Source: Serinicoccus marinus DSM 15273 (GTDB taxonomy: Bacteria > Actinomycetota > Actinomycetes > Actinomycetales > Dermatophilaceae). From it: a stretch of DNA of 64,000 nt. The DNA is taken from contig NZ_CP043808.1 of assembly GCF_008386315.1 (NCBI RefSeq), positions 992,001 to 1,056,000 of the forward strand. Reading direction: 5' to 3'. Shown here piece by piece: positions 33,599 to 43,497 of the stretch. The position numbers were made by a program, and so were the translations under genes. Below the pieces are notes generated by a model that saw only the letters and a program-made list of their open reading frames with translations, was not told the origin of the DNA and made no database searches. Within the stretch, counting starts at the first letter, position 1. Every line of letters begins with the position of its first letter.

Positions 33599-35779
33599 TC
33601 AGGACGCGCCGGGGGAGCCGTCCTCGCGCGAGCCGTCCTTCGTCGGCGGGGTCAGGCCGAGGTGCTCCGCCGCGGGCGGCGGCTCCTCGCCGAGGACGTG
33701 CTCGGCGAGGAAGGCGCTGACGGTGGCATACCAGACGGTGGCGTGCTGGGGCTTGAGGATCCAATGGTTCTCCTGCGGGAAGAAGAGGAACCGGTGCGGG
33801 GTCGTGCCGTCCTCCGCCTGCGGCAGCCCGGAGCGCGAGAGCAGCTCGTACCACAGCCGCAGGCCCTCACCGATCGGCACGCGGTAGTCCTTGTCCCCGT
33901 GGATGACCAGCATCGGGGTGACGATGTCCCCGATGAAGCGGTGCGGGCTGTTGGCCTGCGCCATCTCCGAGGTCATCTCCCGCTGCCAGTAGAACGCGGC
34001 GTCCGTCGTCGGCCCGAAGCCGTCCAGGGCCCAGAGCGAGGCGTGCGTGACGACCGCCCGGAACCGGTCGGTGTGCCCGGCGATCCAGTTGGCCATGTAG
34101 CCGCCGAAGGAGCCGCCCATCGCCGCGGTCCGGTCGGCGTCGAGGTCGTCTCGTCCCAGGGCCGCGTCGGTGATCGCCATGAGGTCGGTGTAGGGCGCCT
34201 GGCCCCACGCGCCCCACCCGCGCTGCACGAAGTCCTGCCCGTAGCCGGTCGAGAGCGCCGGGTCGGGCAGCAGCACGGCATACCCCTGCGCGGTCATCAA
34301 CCACGGGTTCCACCGCCAGGTCCAGGCGTTCCACGACCCGAGCGGGCCGCCGTGCACCCACAGCAAGAGCGGGTGGCCGACGTCCGACGCCGGCTCACCC
34401 TCCGGGAGAGCCAGCCAGGCGCGGACCCGGCTGCCGTCCTCCGCGGTGGTGTCGACCTCCTCCAGCCGGCCCGGGAGCGTCGGTCGCTCGGCCGGACCGG
34501 GGAGGCGGGTGACCTCCCCGGTGGCCAGGTCGAGGCGGGCGAGCTCGGGTGGGAAGAGGTAGGACGAGCGCACGCCGTAGGCGGTGGCGCCGTCGGGGGA
34601 GAGGACCAGCTCGCTCCAGGCGGCGTCGTCGTGGGTGACCTGGGTGACCTCGCCGGTGGCGACGTCGATCCGGAAGACCGGCCGCCGACCCTCGCTGTCG
34701 GCGAGCGCGATCACGGAGGCGCCGTCCGGGGTCCACGCGACGGGCTGCGCCCAGCGGTCCCAGTCGTGGGCCAGCGCTGTCGTCTCCCCGGTCGTGGTGT
34801 CCATGAGGTGCAGCCGGGGGCGTGGCGCGCTCGTCGGCGAGGTGATCTCGCTGATGACGACGACGGCGCGGGCGCCGTCCGGGCTCACCGGTCCCGCGTG
34901 CGCGTCGTGGCCCGGCGTGTCGACCAGGGTGCGCGTCCGCCCGCTGTCGAGATCCACCCGCACGACGCCCTCGCGCAGGTCCGCCCGGCCCTGGGTCACG
35001 GTGAGCCCGACGAGCGCGAAGCTCCCGTCCGGAGCGACCACGGGGCTGGGCTCGTGCAGGGGTGTCGGCAGGTCGCCGGTGAGCAGGCGCAGGTGCACCT
35101 CGCGGGCGCGGTCGACGGTTCCGGGCAGCTCGGCGGGTGCCTCGTGCTCCGTGTCCTCCGGGACGGCCTCGACGCCCGCTGCGGGACCGTCGTCCAGGGC
35201 GAAGACCTGCGGCCGCGCCGGGCCGAGGTCGTGGTCCCAGTAGCGGATCGGGTAGGACGTGTGCAGGATCGCGTCGACCTCGGCCTTGCGGCGGCTCGCG
35301 GACAGCTGTGCGTGCTCCGCCTCCGTGGACGCCCCCGGCAGCAGCCCCGCGACGACGAGGACGCGATCGGCGTCCCGGGCGGTCGCCACCGCGTCGACGC
35401 CGCCGGGGCGGCTCAGCACGACCCGCGCCTCCCCGCCGCGGCGCGGGATGGTCCACAGCGCCGCGCCGGCAGCGGAGCTCTCGGCGGCGTCGTCCTGCTG
35501 GCCGTCCGGGTCCGGGCGGGCGGAGGTGAAGTAGAGGTCGCCGTCGGCGGCGAAGGCCCCGCCGCTCTCGCCCTTGGCGCTGCGCGTGATCCGGTATGCC
35601 GGTCGCTCGCCCGTCGGGTCGACCTCCCACAGCGCGGAGACGTAGCCGGTCCCGGCGCCGTTGAGGGTCGCCACAGAGGTGACCAGGCGGGTGCCGTCGG
35701 GGCTCAGCGCGAGGCCGGAGACACGGGGGAGGGCGACGTAGTGGGACAGGTCGTGGAAGGGCGTCCGGGGGGAGGGCAT
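33599..35779 (-). CDS. S9-family prolyl oligopeptidase/acylaminoacyl peptidase
   Basis: A 726-residue serine peptidase with no signal peptide, so cytoplasmic. The N-terminal beta-propeller covers about residues 15-430. The alpha/beta-hydrolase domain has GGSFGGYM with the nucleophile near Ser557, HGDKDYRVP with Asp near 631, and ENHW with His near 672. The oxyanion region is LLLWVHGGPLGSWN. Such enzymes cleave short peptides or acylated N-terminal residues. It is divergent from the PAC2 gene and convergent with coaE, only 18 bases apart. Confidence 0.93.
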   Translation of the reverse strand: MPSPRTPFHDLSHYVALPRVSGLALSPDGTRLVTSVATLNGAGTGYVSALWEVDPTGERPAYRITRSAKGESGGAFAADGDLYFTSARPDPDGQQDDAAESSAAGAALWTIPRRGGEARVVLSRPGGVDAVATARDADRVLVVAGLLPGASTEAEHAQLSASRRKAEVDAILHTSYPIRYWDHDLGPARPQVFALDDGPAAGVEAVPEDTEHEAPAELPGTVDRAREVHLRLLTGDLPTPLHEPSPVVAPDGSFALVGLTVTQGRADLREGVVRVDLDSGRTRTLVDTPGHDAHAGPVSPDGARAVVVISEITSPTSAPRPRLHLMDTTTGETTALAHDWDRWAQPVAWTPDGASVIALADSEGRRPVFRIDVATGEVTQVTHDDAAWSELVLSPDGATAYGVRSSYLFPPELARLDLATGEVTRLPGPAERPTLPGRLEEVDTTAEDGSRVRAWLALPEGEPASDVGHPLLLWVHGGPLGSWNAWTWRWNPWLMTAQGYAVLLPDPALSTGYGQDFVQRGWGAWGQAPYTDLMAITDAALGRDDLDADRTAAMGGSFGGYMANWIAGHTDRFRAVVTHASLWALDGFGPTTDAAFYWQREMTSEMAQANSPHRFIGDIVTPMLVIHGDKDYRVPIGEGLRLWYELLSRSGLPQAEDGTTPHRFLFFPQENHWILKPQHATVWYATVSAFLAEHVLGEEPPPAAEHLGLTPPTKDGSREDGSPGAS

Positions 35780-35877
35780 ACCTCGTTCCTATCATCGGCG
35801 CCCGCACGTCTCGCGCCGACATGGAATCCTGGGTGCCGGACCGACGTTGTGCTGGGCAGACCCCGAGAGGAGACACC

Positions 35878-36849
35878 GTGACGACGCACTCGCCGCTGTT
35901 CCGGCTGGAGGCTGACGCCGCCCGCCAGCCGCAGCCCGCCCCGCTGCTGCTGGTCTCGCTGGACGGCTTCCTCGACGCCGGCCAGGTGCGCTCGACGCTG
36001 GCCGAGCACCTGCTGGACACCCTCGAGCACGAGGTCGTCGCGACCTTCGACGTCGACGAGATGGTCGACTACCGGTCGCGGCGCCCGTTGATGACCTTCG
36101 ACTCCGACCACTACACCGACTACGACGACCCCTCGCTCATCCTCTACCGGATGGTGGACGCCGCGGGCGAGCCGTTCCTGCTCCTGCACGGGGTGGAGCC
36201 GGACTACCGGTGGGAGGGCTTCGTCGAGGCGGTGCGCCAGCTCGGGATGGCCTTCGGGGTGCGACGGATGGTCAGCGCCCACGGCATCCCGATGGCGGTG
36301 CCGCACACGCGACCGGTCGGCACCACCCGCTTCGCCAGCGACAACTCGGTGCTCGGGGACTACACCCCCATCTTCGGGCAGGTCCGCATCCCCTCCAGCG
36401 CGGACTCGCTGCTGCACCTGCGGCTGGCCGAGTCCGGCCTGCTCACCATGGGCGTCGCGGTCCACGTGCCGCACTACCTCACCGAGACGCAGTTCGGCGA
36501 CGCCGTCGTCGCGGCGGCGGACACCCTCATGGACCTCACCGGTCTGGTGCTGCCCACCAAGGAGCTCGTGGCCATGGCCGGGCTGACCCGGGGCCGCATC
36601 GAGGAGGAGCTGGCCAGCAACGACGAGGCGCGCGAGGTCGTCGAGGGGCTGGAGCAGCGTTACGACCACTTCATCGAGGGCCAGCGGCGCAAGAGCCTGC
36701 TCGCGGCCGAGGTGGCCAACCTGCCCAGCGCCGACGAGATCGGTGCCCAGCTCGAGGCCTTCCTGCGCGATCCGGAGGCCGCCGACGAGACGGACGAGTC
36801 CGACGACGACGCCCCGCCCGCGGATCAGGGTGGCGGCGGCAGGTCGTAG
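35878..36849 (+). CDS. PAC2-family protein
   Basis: A 323-residue member of the PAC2 family (proteasome assembly chaperone 2-like; actinobacterial DUF75). Diagnostic stretches are LLLVSLDGFLDAGQVRSTL, EVVATFDVDEMVDYRSRRP, LLLHGVEPDYRWEGF and RMVSAHGIPMAVPHTRP, with a C-terminal helical region (EEELASNDEAREVVEGLEQR). The fold resembles purine phosphorylase-like proteins. Actinobacterial members are associated with proteasome-containing lineages, but the function here is unproven. GTG 35878 follows GAGAGGAG. Its last 25 bases overlap the convergent gene. Confidence 0.88.
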   Translation: MTTHSPLFRLEADAARQPQPAPLLLVSLDGFLDAGQVRSTLAEHLLDTLEHEVVATFDVDEMVDYRSRRPLMTFDSDHYTDYDDPSLILYRMVDAAGEPFLLLHGVEPDYRWEGFVEAVRQLGMAFGVRRMVSAHGIPMAVPHTRPVGTTRFASDNSVLGDYTPIFGQVRIPSSADSLLHLRLAESGLLTMGVAVHVPHYLTETQFGDAVVAAADTLMDLTGLVLPTKELVAMAGLTRGRIEEELASNDEAREVVEGLEQRYDHFIEGQRRKSLLAAEVANLPSADEIGAQLEAFLRDPEAADETDESDDDAPPADQGGGGRS

Positions 36850-37469
36850 CGCGGCCCCGTGGGCCCGCCCTGCGGCGGGCCGGACGGCGGCGGTCCGTAG
36901 GGATCCCGCGTCGGGGGAGCGGTGCGCGGGTCCAGGGTGTATGCCCCGGGATCCGGGCCCTGCTCCGGCTCGGTCCGGCGCCGGGCGAGCACGGCCAGCA
37001 CGGCGCAGGCCAGACCCAGCGGCAGCAGGAGGAGGCCGAGCGTGAGCCCGGTGCCCCCGCGCAGGCCCGTGGGGGCGGTGGCCGGCCCGAACGGCCCGGC
37101 GTAGACGGTGTCCTCGGTGTCGCAGACCAGCGGCAGGTCGCCGATCGGATGGCCGGCCGGGGTGCGCGCGACCTCGTGGAACTGCTCGCCCCCCACCCGG
37201 GTGGTGAAGTCCTCGCCCGGGCGCTCCAGGGTCTCAGAGTCCAAGGTGCAGACCGTGTCGGCCCGCGTGCCGGCGCTGCGCGACCAGACGGACAGGCCGT
37301 CGGCACCCACGCTGACCCGGTCCCCGGCGACCACGCCCACCATGTCCGCGCTCGCGCGGTCGCGCGAGCCGAGGACCCCCAGCACGAGCAGGACCAGGCC
37401 CGCCACGGTGAGCAGCGCCGCCAGCGGCCAGAGGACCCGCGCCCCCGGCGGCCGCTGCGGAGACGTCAT
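36825..37469 (-). CDS. Two-cysteine membrane protein with Pro-rich tail
   Basis: A 214-residue protein and fourth member of the local two-cysteine family. An N-terminal membrane helix (LWPLAALLTVAGLVLLVLGV) is followed by an extracytoplasmic domain with DTVCTLDSE and LPLVCDTED cysteines, a second helix (TLGLLLLPLGLACAVLAVLA) and a Pro/Gly-rich cytoplasmic tail (PPTRDPYGPPPSGPPQGG). Similar to the genes at 4200 and 8735 in layout. The ATG at 37469 is chosen because TAGGTT lies seven bases upstream; a TTG at 37478 overlaps that hexamer. Function unknown. Confidence 0.72.
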   Translation of the reverse strand: MTSPQRPPGARVLWPLAALLTVAGLVLLVLGVLGSRDRASADMVGVVAGDRVSVGADGLSVWSRSAGTRADTVCTLDSETLERPGEDFTTRVGGEQFHEVARTPAGHPIGDLPLVCDTEDTVYAGPFGPATAPTGLRGGTGLTLGLLLLPLGLACAVLAVLARRRTEPEQGPDPGAYTLDPRTAPPTRDPYGPPPSGPPQGGPTGPRYDLPPPP

Positions 37470-37476
37470 ACCGCGC

Positions 37477-37482
37477 AACCTA
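37477..37482 (-). promoter_or_regulatory. -10 element of a leaderless transcript
   Basis: TAGGTT on the minus strand ends seven bases before the ATG at 37469. This is the same spacing as at the other leaderless starts in the window. Confidence 0.45.
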
Positions 37483-37540
37483 ACGCACCCCGTGTCAGGA
37501 TGAGGCGCAGACAGGCCCCCCAGACGTGAGGAGACATGAC

Positions 37541-38260
37541 GTGGCTCGACGTGAGTCCGAGGTCGCGACCGACAACCCCGAGGCGCCCGAGGACGGGCCG
37601 CTCGACAGCCTGGCCAACGCCTTCGTCGGCAAGCTGCTCGACTTCGGCGTGGACGGGGTGGGGCCGCTGCAGTCCTCGAGCCAGGTGCTGGTCAAGGCGC
37701 GCCGGGAGAAGGGCCAGGACGACGAGAAGGTCGTGGACGAGATCGTCTCCGACCACATCAAGAAGGCCGCCGTCGGCGGCTTCGTGACCGGCGTCGGCGG
37801 CATCTTCACGATGCCGGTGGCGATCCCGGTCAACGTGCTGGAGTTCTACACCCTCGCGACCCGGATGGTGGCGGCCATCGCCGAGCACCGCGGCTACGAC
37901 GTGAAGAGCAAGGAGGCGCGCGCCGCCGTGCTCCTCTCGCTCGTCGGCGCGGACGCGGACGACCTCATGCGCAAGGCGGGCATCTCGACCGCCGCCGGCC
38001 TCACCGGGTCCGGGCGGCTCGCGACGCTGGCGATGTCGAGGCTGCCCAAGGCCGCGTCCATGATGGTCAACAAGGCGGTCGGCTTCCGGCTGCTCACCAC
38101 CGTCGGCGGCAAGGCCCTGGGGCGGCTCATCCGCTTCGTCCCGGTCGCGGGCGGCGTCATCGGCGCCGGTCTCGACGGCTACCTCATGAAGCGGATCGCC
38201 GACCATGCGCGCGCGGAGTTCGCGCCGCGGCCGGAGGTGGCGGGCGAGCAGCCCGGCTGA
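37541..38260 (+). CDS. EcsC-family protein
   Basis: A 239-residue protein of the EcsC family. The core contains EIVSDHIKKAAVGGFVTGVG, GIFTMPVAIPVNVLEFYTLA, TRMVAAIAEHRGYD and the helical GKALGRLIRFVPVAGGVIGAG, with amphipathic glycine-rich stretches that may associate with membranes. In Bacillus EcsC is linked to an ABC transporter, but stand-alone copies such as this have unknown roles. GTG 37541 is used because AGGAG lies seven bases upstream. A long perfect hairpin follows the stop. Confidence 0.8.
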   Translation: MARRESEVATDNPEAPEDGPLDSLANAFVGKLLDFGVDGVGPLQSSSQVLVKARREKGQDDEKVVDEIVSDHIKKAAVGGFVTGVGGIFTMPVAIPVNVLEFYTLATRMVAAIAEHRGYDVKSKEARAAVLLSLVGADADDLMRKAGISTAAGLTGSGRLATLAMSRLPKAASMMVNKAVGFRLLTTVGGKALGRLIRFVPVAGGVIGAGLDGYLMKRIADHARAEFAPRPEVAGEQPG

Positions 38261-38261
38261 G

Positions 38262-38270
38262 TTATCCACA
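38262..38270 (+). other. DnaA-box-like nonamer
   Basis: TTATCCACA, the canonical DnaA box, immediately follows the ecsC-like stop. It is a single site with no AT-rich unwinding region, so it is not an origin. It may titrate DnaA, contribute to regulation, or be chance. Confidence 0.3.
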
Positions 38271-38274
38271 GATC

Positions 38275-38306
38275 GCGAGCGGGCCCGTCACGGCGGGCCC
38301 GCTCGC
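38275..38306 (+). terminator. Strong hairpin terminator
   Basis: GCGAGCGGGCCCG (38275-38287) is a perfect reverse complement of CGGGCCCGCTCGC (38294-38306) across a six-base loop. It lies just after the EcsC-like gene and before the DUF4192 start at 38321. There is no U tract, as is common in actinobacteria. Confidence 0.75.
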
Positions 38307-38320
38307 GGCACGCTGGGGGT

Positions 38321-39598
38321 ATGACGACACACGAGCCCGGGGGGCGCTCGCGCCGGCACGACGTTGCCGCTGACCACGACGCCCACGACCACGCCCACGA
38401 CCACGACGGCGCCCCTGACCAGCGCGGCCGTCGCGACCACGACGAGCACGATCACCCGTCGCGAGCCGCGACGACCTCGGCCCGGCTGCGCGGCGCCGAG
38501 CAGCTGATCGCCGTCCTGCCGCAGCTCATCGGCTACCAGATCGACCACAGCGTGGTCGTGGTGGCGGCCCGGATCGGCGGGCCTCACGGCCGGTCCGTGG
38601 GGCAGATGATCTTCACCGGTCGACTGGACCTCCCGCCGCCCGAGGCGATGAGCGACCACCTCGACAGCATCCGGACGGCGCTGCTCCAGGCGGACGACGG
38701 GTCACCGGGGCCGGTCCTGCTCACCGTCGTGGGCTACGACCTCCCGGAGCGGGAGCCGGGCCACGTCGACGAGGAGCACGTGATCGCCCTGGAGGCCGCG
38801 GCCGACCGCCTGGCAGACACCACCGGTGCTCACGTGCACGACCTGCTGCTGGTGCGTGATGAGGGGCGGGAGACCTATGGCGTCCGGCGCGACGGCGAGC
38901 ACGTGCCGCCGCCGGAGCGAGGCTGGAGACCGACCCCACCGGCCGCGGACGTTCCGGTCGCCGCCGATCTGGTGCTGCAGGGCCGCGTCGCCCTGCCCAG
39001 CCGGGCGGCCCTCGCCGAGCTGGTGCGTCGCCGGGACGAGCCGGCGGCGCGGGCCACCGCCCTGGCCCTCGGGATCCTCGACCTCGACCCGACCCGGCAC
39101 GACCCCGGCGCGATGCTGCGGGCGCTGACGGCCTGGCTGACCGACGGTGTCCCGCCGACGGCGGGCCAGCGCGCCGGCATCGCCTGGACGCTCGCCGACC
39201 GGGAGGTGCGCGACGCCGTCCTGGCCCGCTGGCTGCCCGAGCTCGGCTGGGACGACGGCCTCGGGCAGGACGGCGCGAGAGACCTGTGCGCGGGGTTGGC
39301 CGCCTTCCCCGGCGAGGGATGGCGGGAGCCGGTCGGGCGGCTGCTGGCCCTGGCGGGGGAGGTGCCGCACCCCTTCGACAGCGCGGTCCTGACGATGGTG
39401 GCGATGGTCTCCTGGGTGCGCGGCGACGGCACCCTCGCCAACGAGGCCGTCGACACCGCGCTCGAGCGGGACCCCCGGTATACCCTCGCCCGGCTCCTGC
39501 GCCGGATGCTGGAGGCCGGCCTGCGACCACCGCGCGGGGCGGGCGTCGGGGCTCGTCCGGACCGACGCTCGGGAGGCCGATCGCCCATGAGGTTGTAG
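38321..39598 (+). CDS. DUF4192-family protein with His-rich N-terminus
   Basis: A 425-residue protein. From about residue 53 it follows the DUF4192 pattern (RLRGAEQLIAVLPQLIGYQ, DHSVVVVAA, a later ADREVRDAVLARW and EVPHPFDSAVLTMVAMVSW). The family is actinobacterial and of unknown function. Before it lies a region dense in His and Asp (HDAHDHAHDHDG, then DHDEHDHP), which looks able to bind metal and is not part of the domain. The tail is Arg/Gly-rich. ATG 38321 fits the end of the preceding hairpin; the gene is followed by a universal stress protein. Confidence 0.78.
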   Translation: MTTHEPGGRSRRHDVAADHDAHDHAHDHDGAPDQRGRRDHDEHDHPSRAATTSARLRGAEQLIAVLPQLIGYQIDHSVVVVAARIGGPHGRSVGQMIFTGRLDLPPPEAMSDHLDSIRTALLQADDGSPGPVLLTVVGYDLPEREPGHVDEEHVIALEAAADRLADTTGAHVHDLLLVRDEGRETYGVRRDGEHVPPPERGWRPTPPAADVPVAADLVLQGRVALPSRAALAELVRRRDEPAARATALALGILDLDPTRHDPGAMLRALTAWLTDGVPPTAGQRAGIAWTLADREVRDAVLARWLPELGWDDGLGQDGARDLCAGLAAFPGEGWREPVGRLLALAGEVPHPFDSAVLTMVAMVSWVRGDGTLANEAVDTALERDPRYTLARLLRRMLEAGLRPPRGAGVGARPDRRSGGRSPMRL

Positions 39599-39638
39599 CC
39601 TCTCGGCGAAGGCAGTCACCGTCAGGAGGTCCACGTCC

Positions 39639-40046
39639 ATGTCGATCATCGTTGGCTACATCCCCACGCGCGAGGGCCGCGCGGCCCTGGTCGCGGCGCG
39701 CACCGAGGCGCTGCTGCGCAAGGTCAAGCTCGTCGTGGTCAACTCCCACCGCGGCGGCCGGGACTTCGACGCGGGGGAGGCGCGGCGGTTCGAGGAGGAG
39801 CTGGAGTCCGTGGCCAGCGACCTGGACGGCGCGGGGATCGAGCACGAGGTCCGGGCGCTCGCGCGGGGCAACGAGCCGGCCGAGGACCTCATCGAGGTGG
39901 CCGCGGAGTCGGACGCCGACCTCATCGTCATCGGGCTGCGTCGCCGGACCCCGATCGGCAAGCTCATCCTCGGCTCCAACGCCCAGCGGATCCTGCTGGA
40001 GGCGCAGTGCCCGGTCCTGGCGGTCAAGGCCGGCGAGGGCGACTGA
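39639..40046 (+). CDS. Universal stress protein, single UspA domain
   Basis: A 135-residue Usp protein. It begins SIIVGYIPTREGRAALVAA and ends with the ATP-binding loop region (ADLIVIGLRRRTPIGKLILGSNAQRILLEAQCPVLAVKA), in which G-x2-G-x9-G-(S/N) residues are present as GKLILGSNAQ. Such proteins bind ATP and respond to stress or growth arrest. AGGAGG lies nine bases before the ATG. Confidence 0.88.
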   Translation: MSIIVGYIPTREGRAALVAARTEALLRKVKLVVVNSHRGGRDFDAGEARRFEEELESVASDLDGAGIEHEVRALARGNEPAEDLIEVAAESDADLIVIGLRRRTPIGKLILGSNAQRILLEAQCPVLAVKAGEGD

Positions 40047-40114
40047 GGCGCGCCCTCGCCTCGGCCTGCACCGCCGGTCACCCCAACGGGAGGGCTGCCG
40101 CGGGCGGCGGGAAT

Positions 40115-40142
40115 GTGTCATCGGCCCGCAGGGTTCTATAAT
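40115..40142 (+). promoter_or_regulatory. Promoter of the principal sigma factor gene
   Basis: A perfect TATAAT (40137-40142), rare in this GC-rich DNA, is preceded by GTGTCA at 40115-40120 with a 16-base spacer. The start codon is about 115 bases downstream, leaving a leader in which no other structure is evident. Confidence 0.6.
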
Positions 40143-40256
40143 GGTGTAAGTCGCGTGCCGCACCCGGCACCGCTCACCACTTCCTGATCCGCGTCGGGGC
40201 GCCCTGCTGCCCTGGCTGCGGCATACCTGCGTCGTCAGAAAGAGTTGGTTCAGCCC

Positions 40257-41945
<1,689 letters not shown>

Positions 41946-41946
41946 G

Positions 41947-41995
41947 CCGACCGGGACCGACCGCGTTGTCCCGGACGGACGGTCGGTCCGGTCGG
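41947..41995. terminator. Bidirectional hairpin terminator between rpoD and zwf
   Basis: CCGACCGGGACCGACCG (41947-41963) pairs with CGGTCGGTCCGGTCGG (41980-41995), leaving one bulged G and a 16-base loop. It fills the 52-base gap between two convergent genes, so it can serve both. Confidence 0.75.
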
Positions 41996-41997
41996 GG

Positions 41998-43434
41998 TCA
42001 GCCCTTGTTGCCCGTCTCCCGCCACTGCCGCTCGAAGGGCAGCCGCCAGGTGAACGGCGTGATGAGCTGGTGGATCTGGTTCGGTCCCCACGAGCCCTGC
42101 TGGTAGGGCCGCACCACCGGCGGGTTGTCGAGCAGCGGCTGCGAGATCTCCCACAGGCGCTCGATGCCGGACGCGGTGACGAAGAGCGTGCGGTCGCCGC
42201 GGGCGGCGTCGTAGATGAGCCGCTCGTAGGCCTCCAGCACCGATCCGGCCCAGTCGGTGTCCTGCATCGAGAACTGCATCGACAGCTTGTCCAGCTTCAT
42301 CCCCGGCCCGGGCCGCTTGCCGTAGAAGCTCAGCGACATCCGGGCGCGGTCGGCCAGGTCGAAGGTCAGGTGGTCCGGGCCGTGGTCGCCCACCCCCGAC
42401 CCTGGCGGAAACATCGACTGCGGCGGCTCCCGGAAGGCGATCGAGATGATGCGGGCGCCCTCGGCCAGCTGCTTGCCGGTCCGCAGGTAGAACGGCACCC
42501 CCGCCCAGCGCCAGTTGTCCACGAAGCACTTCAAGGCGACGAAGGTCTCGGTCTGGCTGTCCTCGGCGACCCCCTTCTCGTCGCGGTAGCCGACGTACTG
42601 CCCGCGCACCACGTCGGTGGGCTCCAACGGCAGCATGGACCGGAAGACCTTGTTCTTCTCCCGGCTGATGGCGGCCGGCTCCAGCGACGTGGGCGGCTCC
42701 ATCGCGGTGAAGGCGAGGATCTGGAACAGGTGGGTCACCACCATGTCGCGGTATGCCCCGGTCTGCTCGTAGAAGTCGCCCCGTTGCGACAGGCCCAGGG
42801 TCTCGGGCACGTCGATCTGGATGTGGTCGATGTGGTTGCGGTGCCAGATCGGCTCGAAGAGCCCGTTGGCGAAGCGGAAGGCCAGGATGTTCTGAGCCGG
42901 CTCCTTGCCGAGGAAGTGGTCGATCCGGAAGATCTGCTCCTCGTCGAAGACCTGGTGCAGCCGGCCGTTCAGCTCGACCGCCGAGGCGTGGTCGGTGCCG
43001 AACGGCTTCTCCATGACGATCCGGCTGCGCTCGACCAGACCCGCCTCGCCGATGGTGCCCACCGCCTCCAGGGCCGCCCTGGGTGGCACCGACAGGTAGT
43101 GAAGGCGCAGCAGCTCGTCCCCGCCGAGCTCCTCCTCGGAGCGGTCGACCGCCTCCCGCAGCGCCTGCGGACCGGCGGAGCCGGGCACGTAGTCGAGGTG
43201 CTGGGCGAAGTCGCGCAGCGCCGCCTCGTCGCTGTCCCGGACGCTGAACTCCCGGACCGCCCCCGTCGCCAGGTCACGGAACTCGTCGACCGACATCTCG
43301 TCCAGCGAGGTGCCGACGACGCGCAGGTCGTCGACCAGCCCGGAGAGGAAGAGGTGCAGCAGCCCGGGGATGAGCTTGCGGCGCGCCAGGTCACCGGTCG
43401 CGCCGAAGAGGATCACGGTCAGCGGTGCGGTCAT
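41998..43434 (-). CDS. zwf: Glucose-6-phosphate 1-dehydrogenase
   Basis: A 478-residue enzyme that oxidises glucose 6-phosphate to 6-phosphogluconolactone with NADP+, the entry to the pentose phosphate pathway. It has the nucleotide-binding loop FGATGDLARRKLIP at residues 9-22, the conserved EKPFGTDHASA, the catalytic-site signature FRIDHFLGKEPAQN and the substrate region YRDMVVTHLFQI. It ends with a typical C-terminal region. ATG 43434 (MTAPLTVILFG) is preferred over an ATG-equivalent 24 bases upstream on family length. Being a single gene with no gnd or opcA beside it is notable but not unusual. Confidence 0.95.
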   Translation of the reverse strand: MTAPLTVILFGATGDLARRKLIPGLLHLFLSGLVDDLRVVGTSLDEMSVDEFRDLATGAVREFSVRDSDEAALRDFAQHLDYVPGSAGPQALREAVDRSEEELGGDELLRLHYLSVPPRAALEAVGTIGEAGLVERSRIVMEKPFGTDHASAVELNGRLHQVFDEEQIFRIDHFLGKEPAQNILAFRFANGLFEPIWHRNHIDHIQIDVPETLGLSQRGDFYEQTGAYRDMVVTHLFQILAFTAMEPPTSLEPAAISREKNKVFRSMLPLEPTDVVRGQYVGYRDEKGVAEDSQTETFVALKCFVDNWRWAGVPFYLRTGKQLAEGARIISIAFREPPQSMFPPGSGVGDHGPDHLTFDLADRARMSLSFYGKRPGPGMKLDKLSMQFSMQDTDWAGSVLEAYERLIYDAARGDRTLFVTASGIERLWEISQPLLDNPPVVRPYQQGSWGPNQIHQLITPFTWRLPFERQWRETGNKG

Positions 43435-43497
43435 GGCCCCACTCTGTCCTGCCCGCACCCACGAGCGCCACCCGAGGGAGGTCCGGTGCTCCTGCCG

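Noticed and set aside
39555..39600. A fourth copy of the 74-bp palindrome (GGACCGACGCTCGGGAGG...)
   Set aside because: Only the first few bases match and no second arm follows.
41947..41995. Member of the 74-bp repeat family
   Set aside because: It shares only GACCGAC-type bases. Its arms and loop differ, and it is better explained as a dedicated rpoD/zwf terminator.
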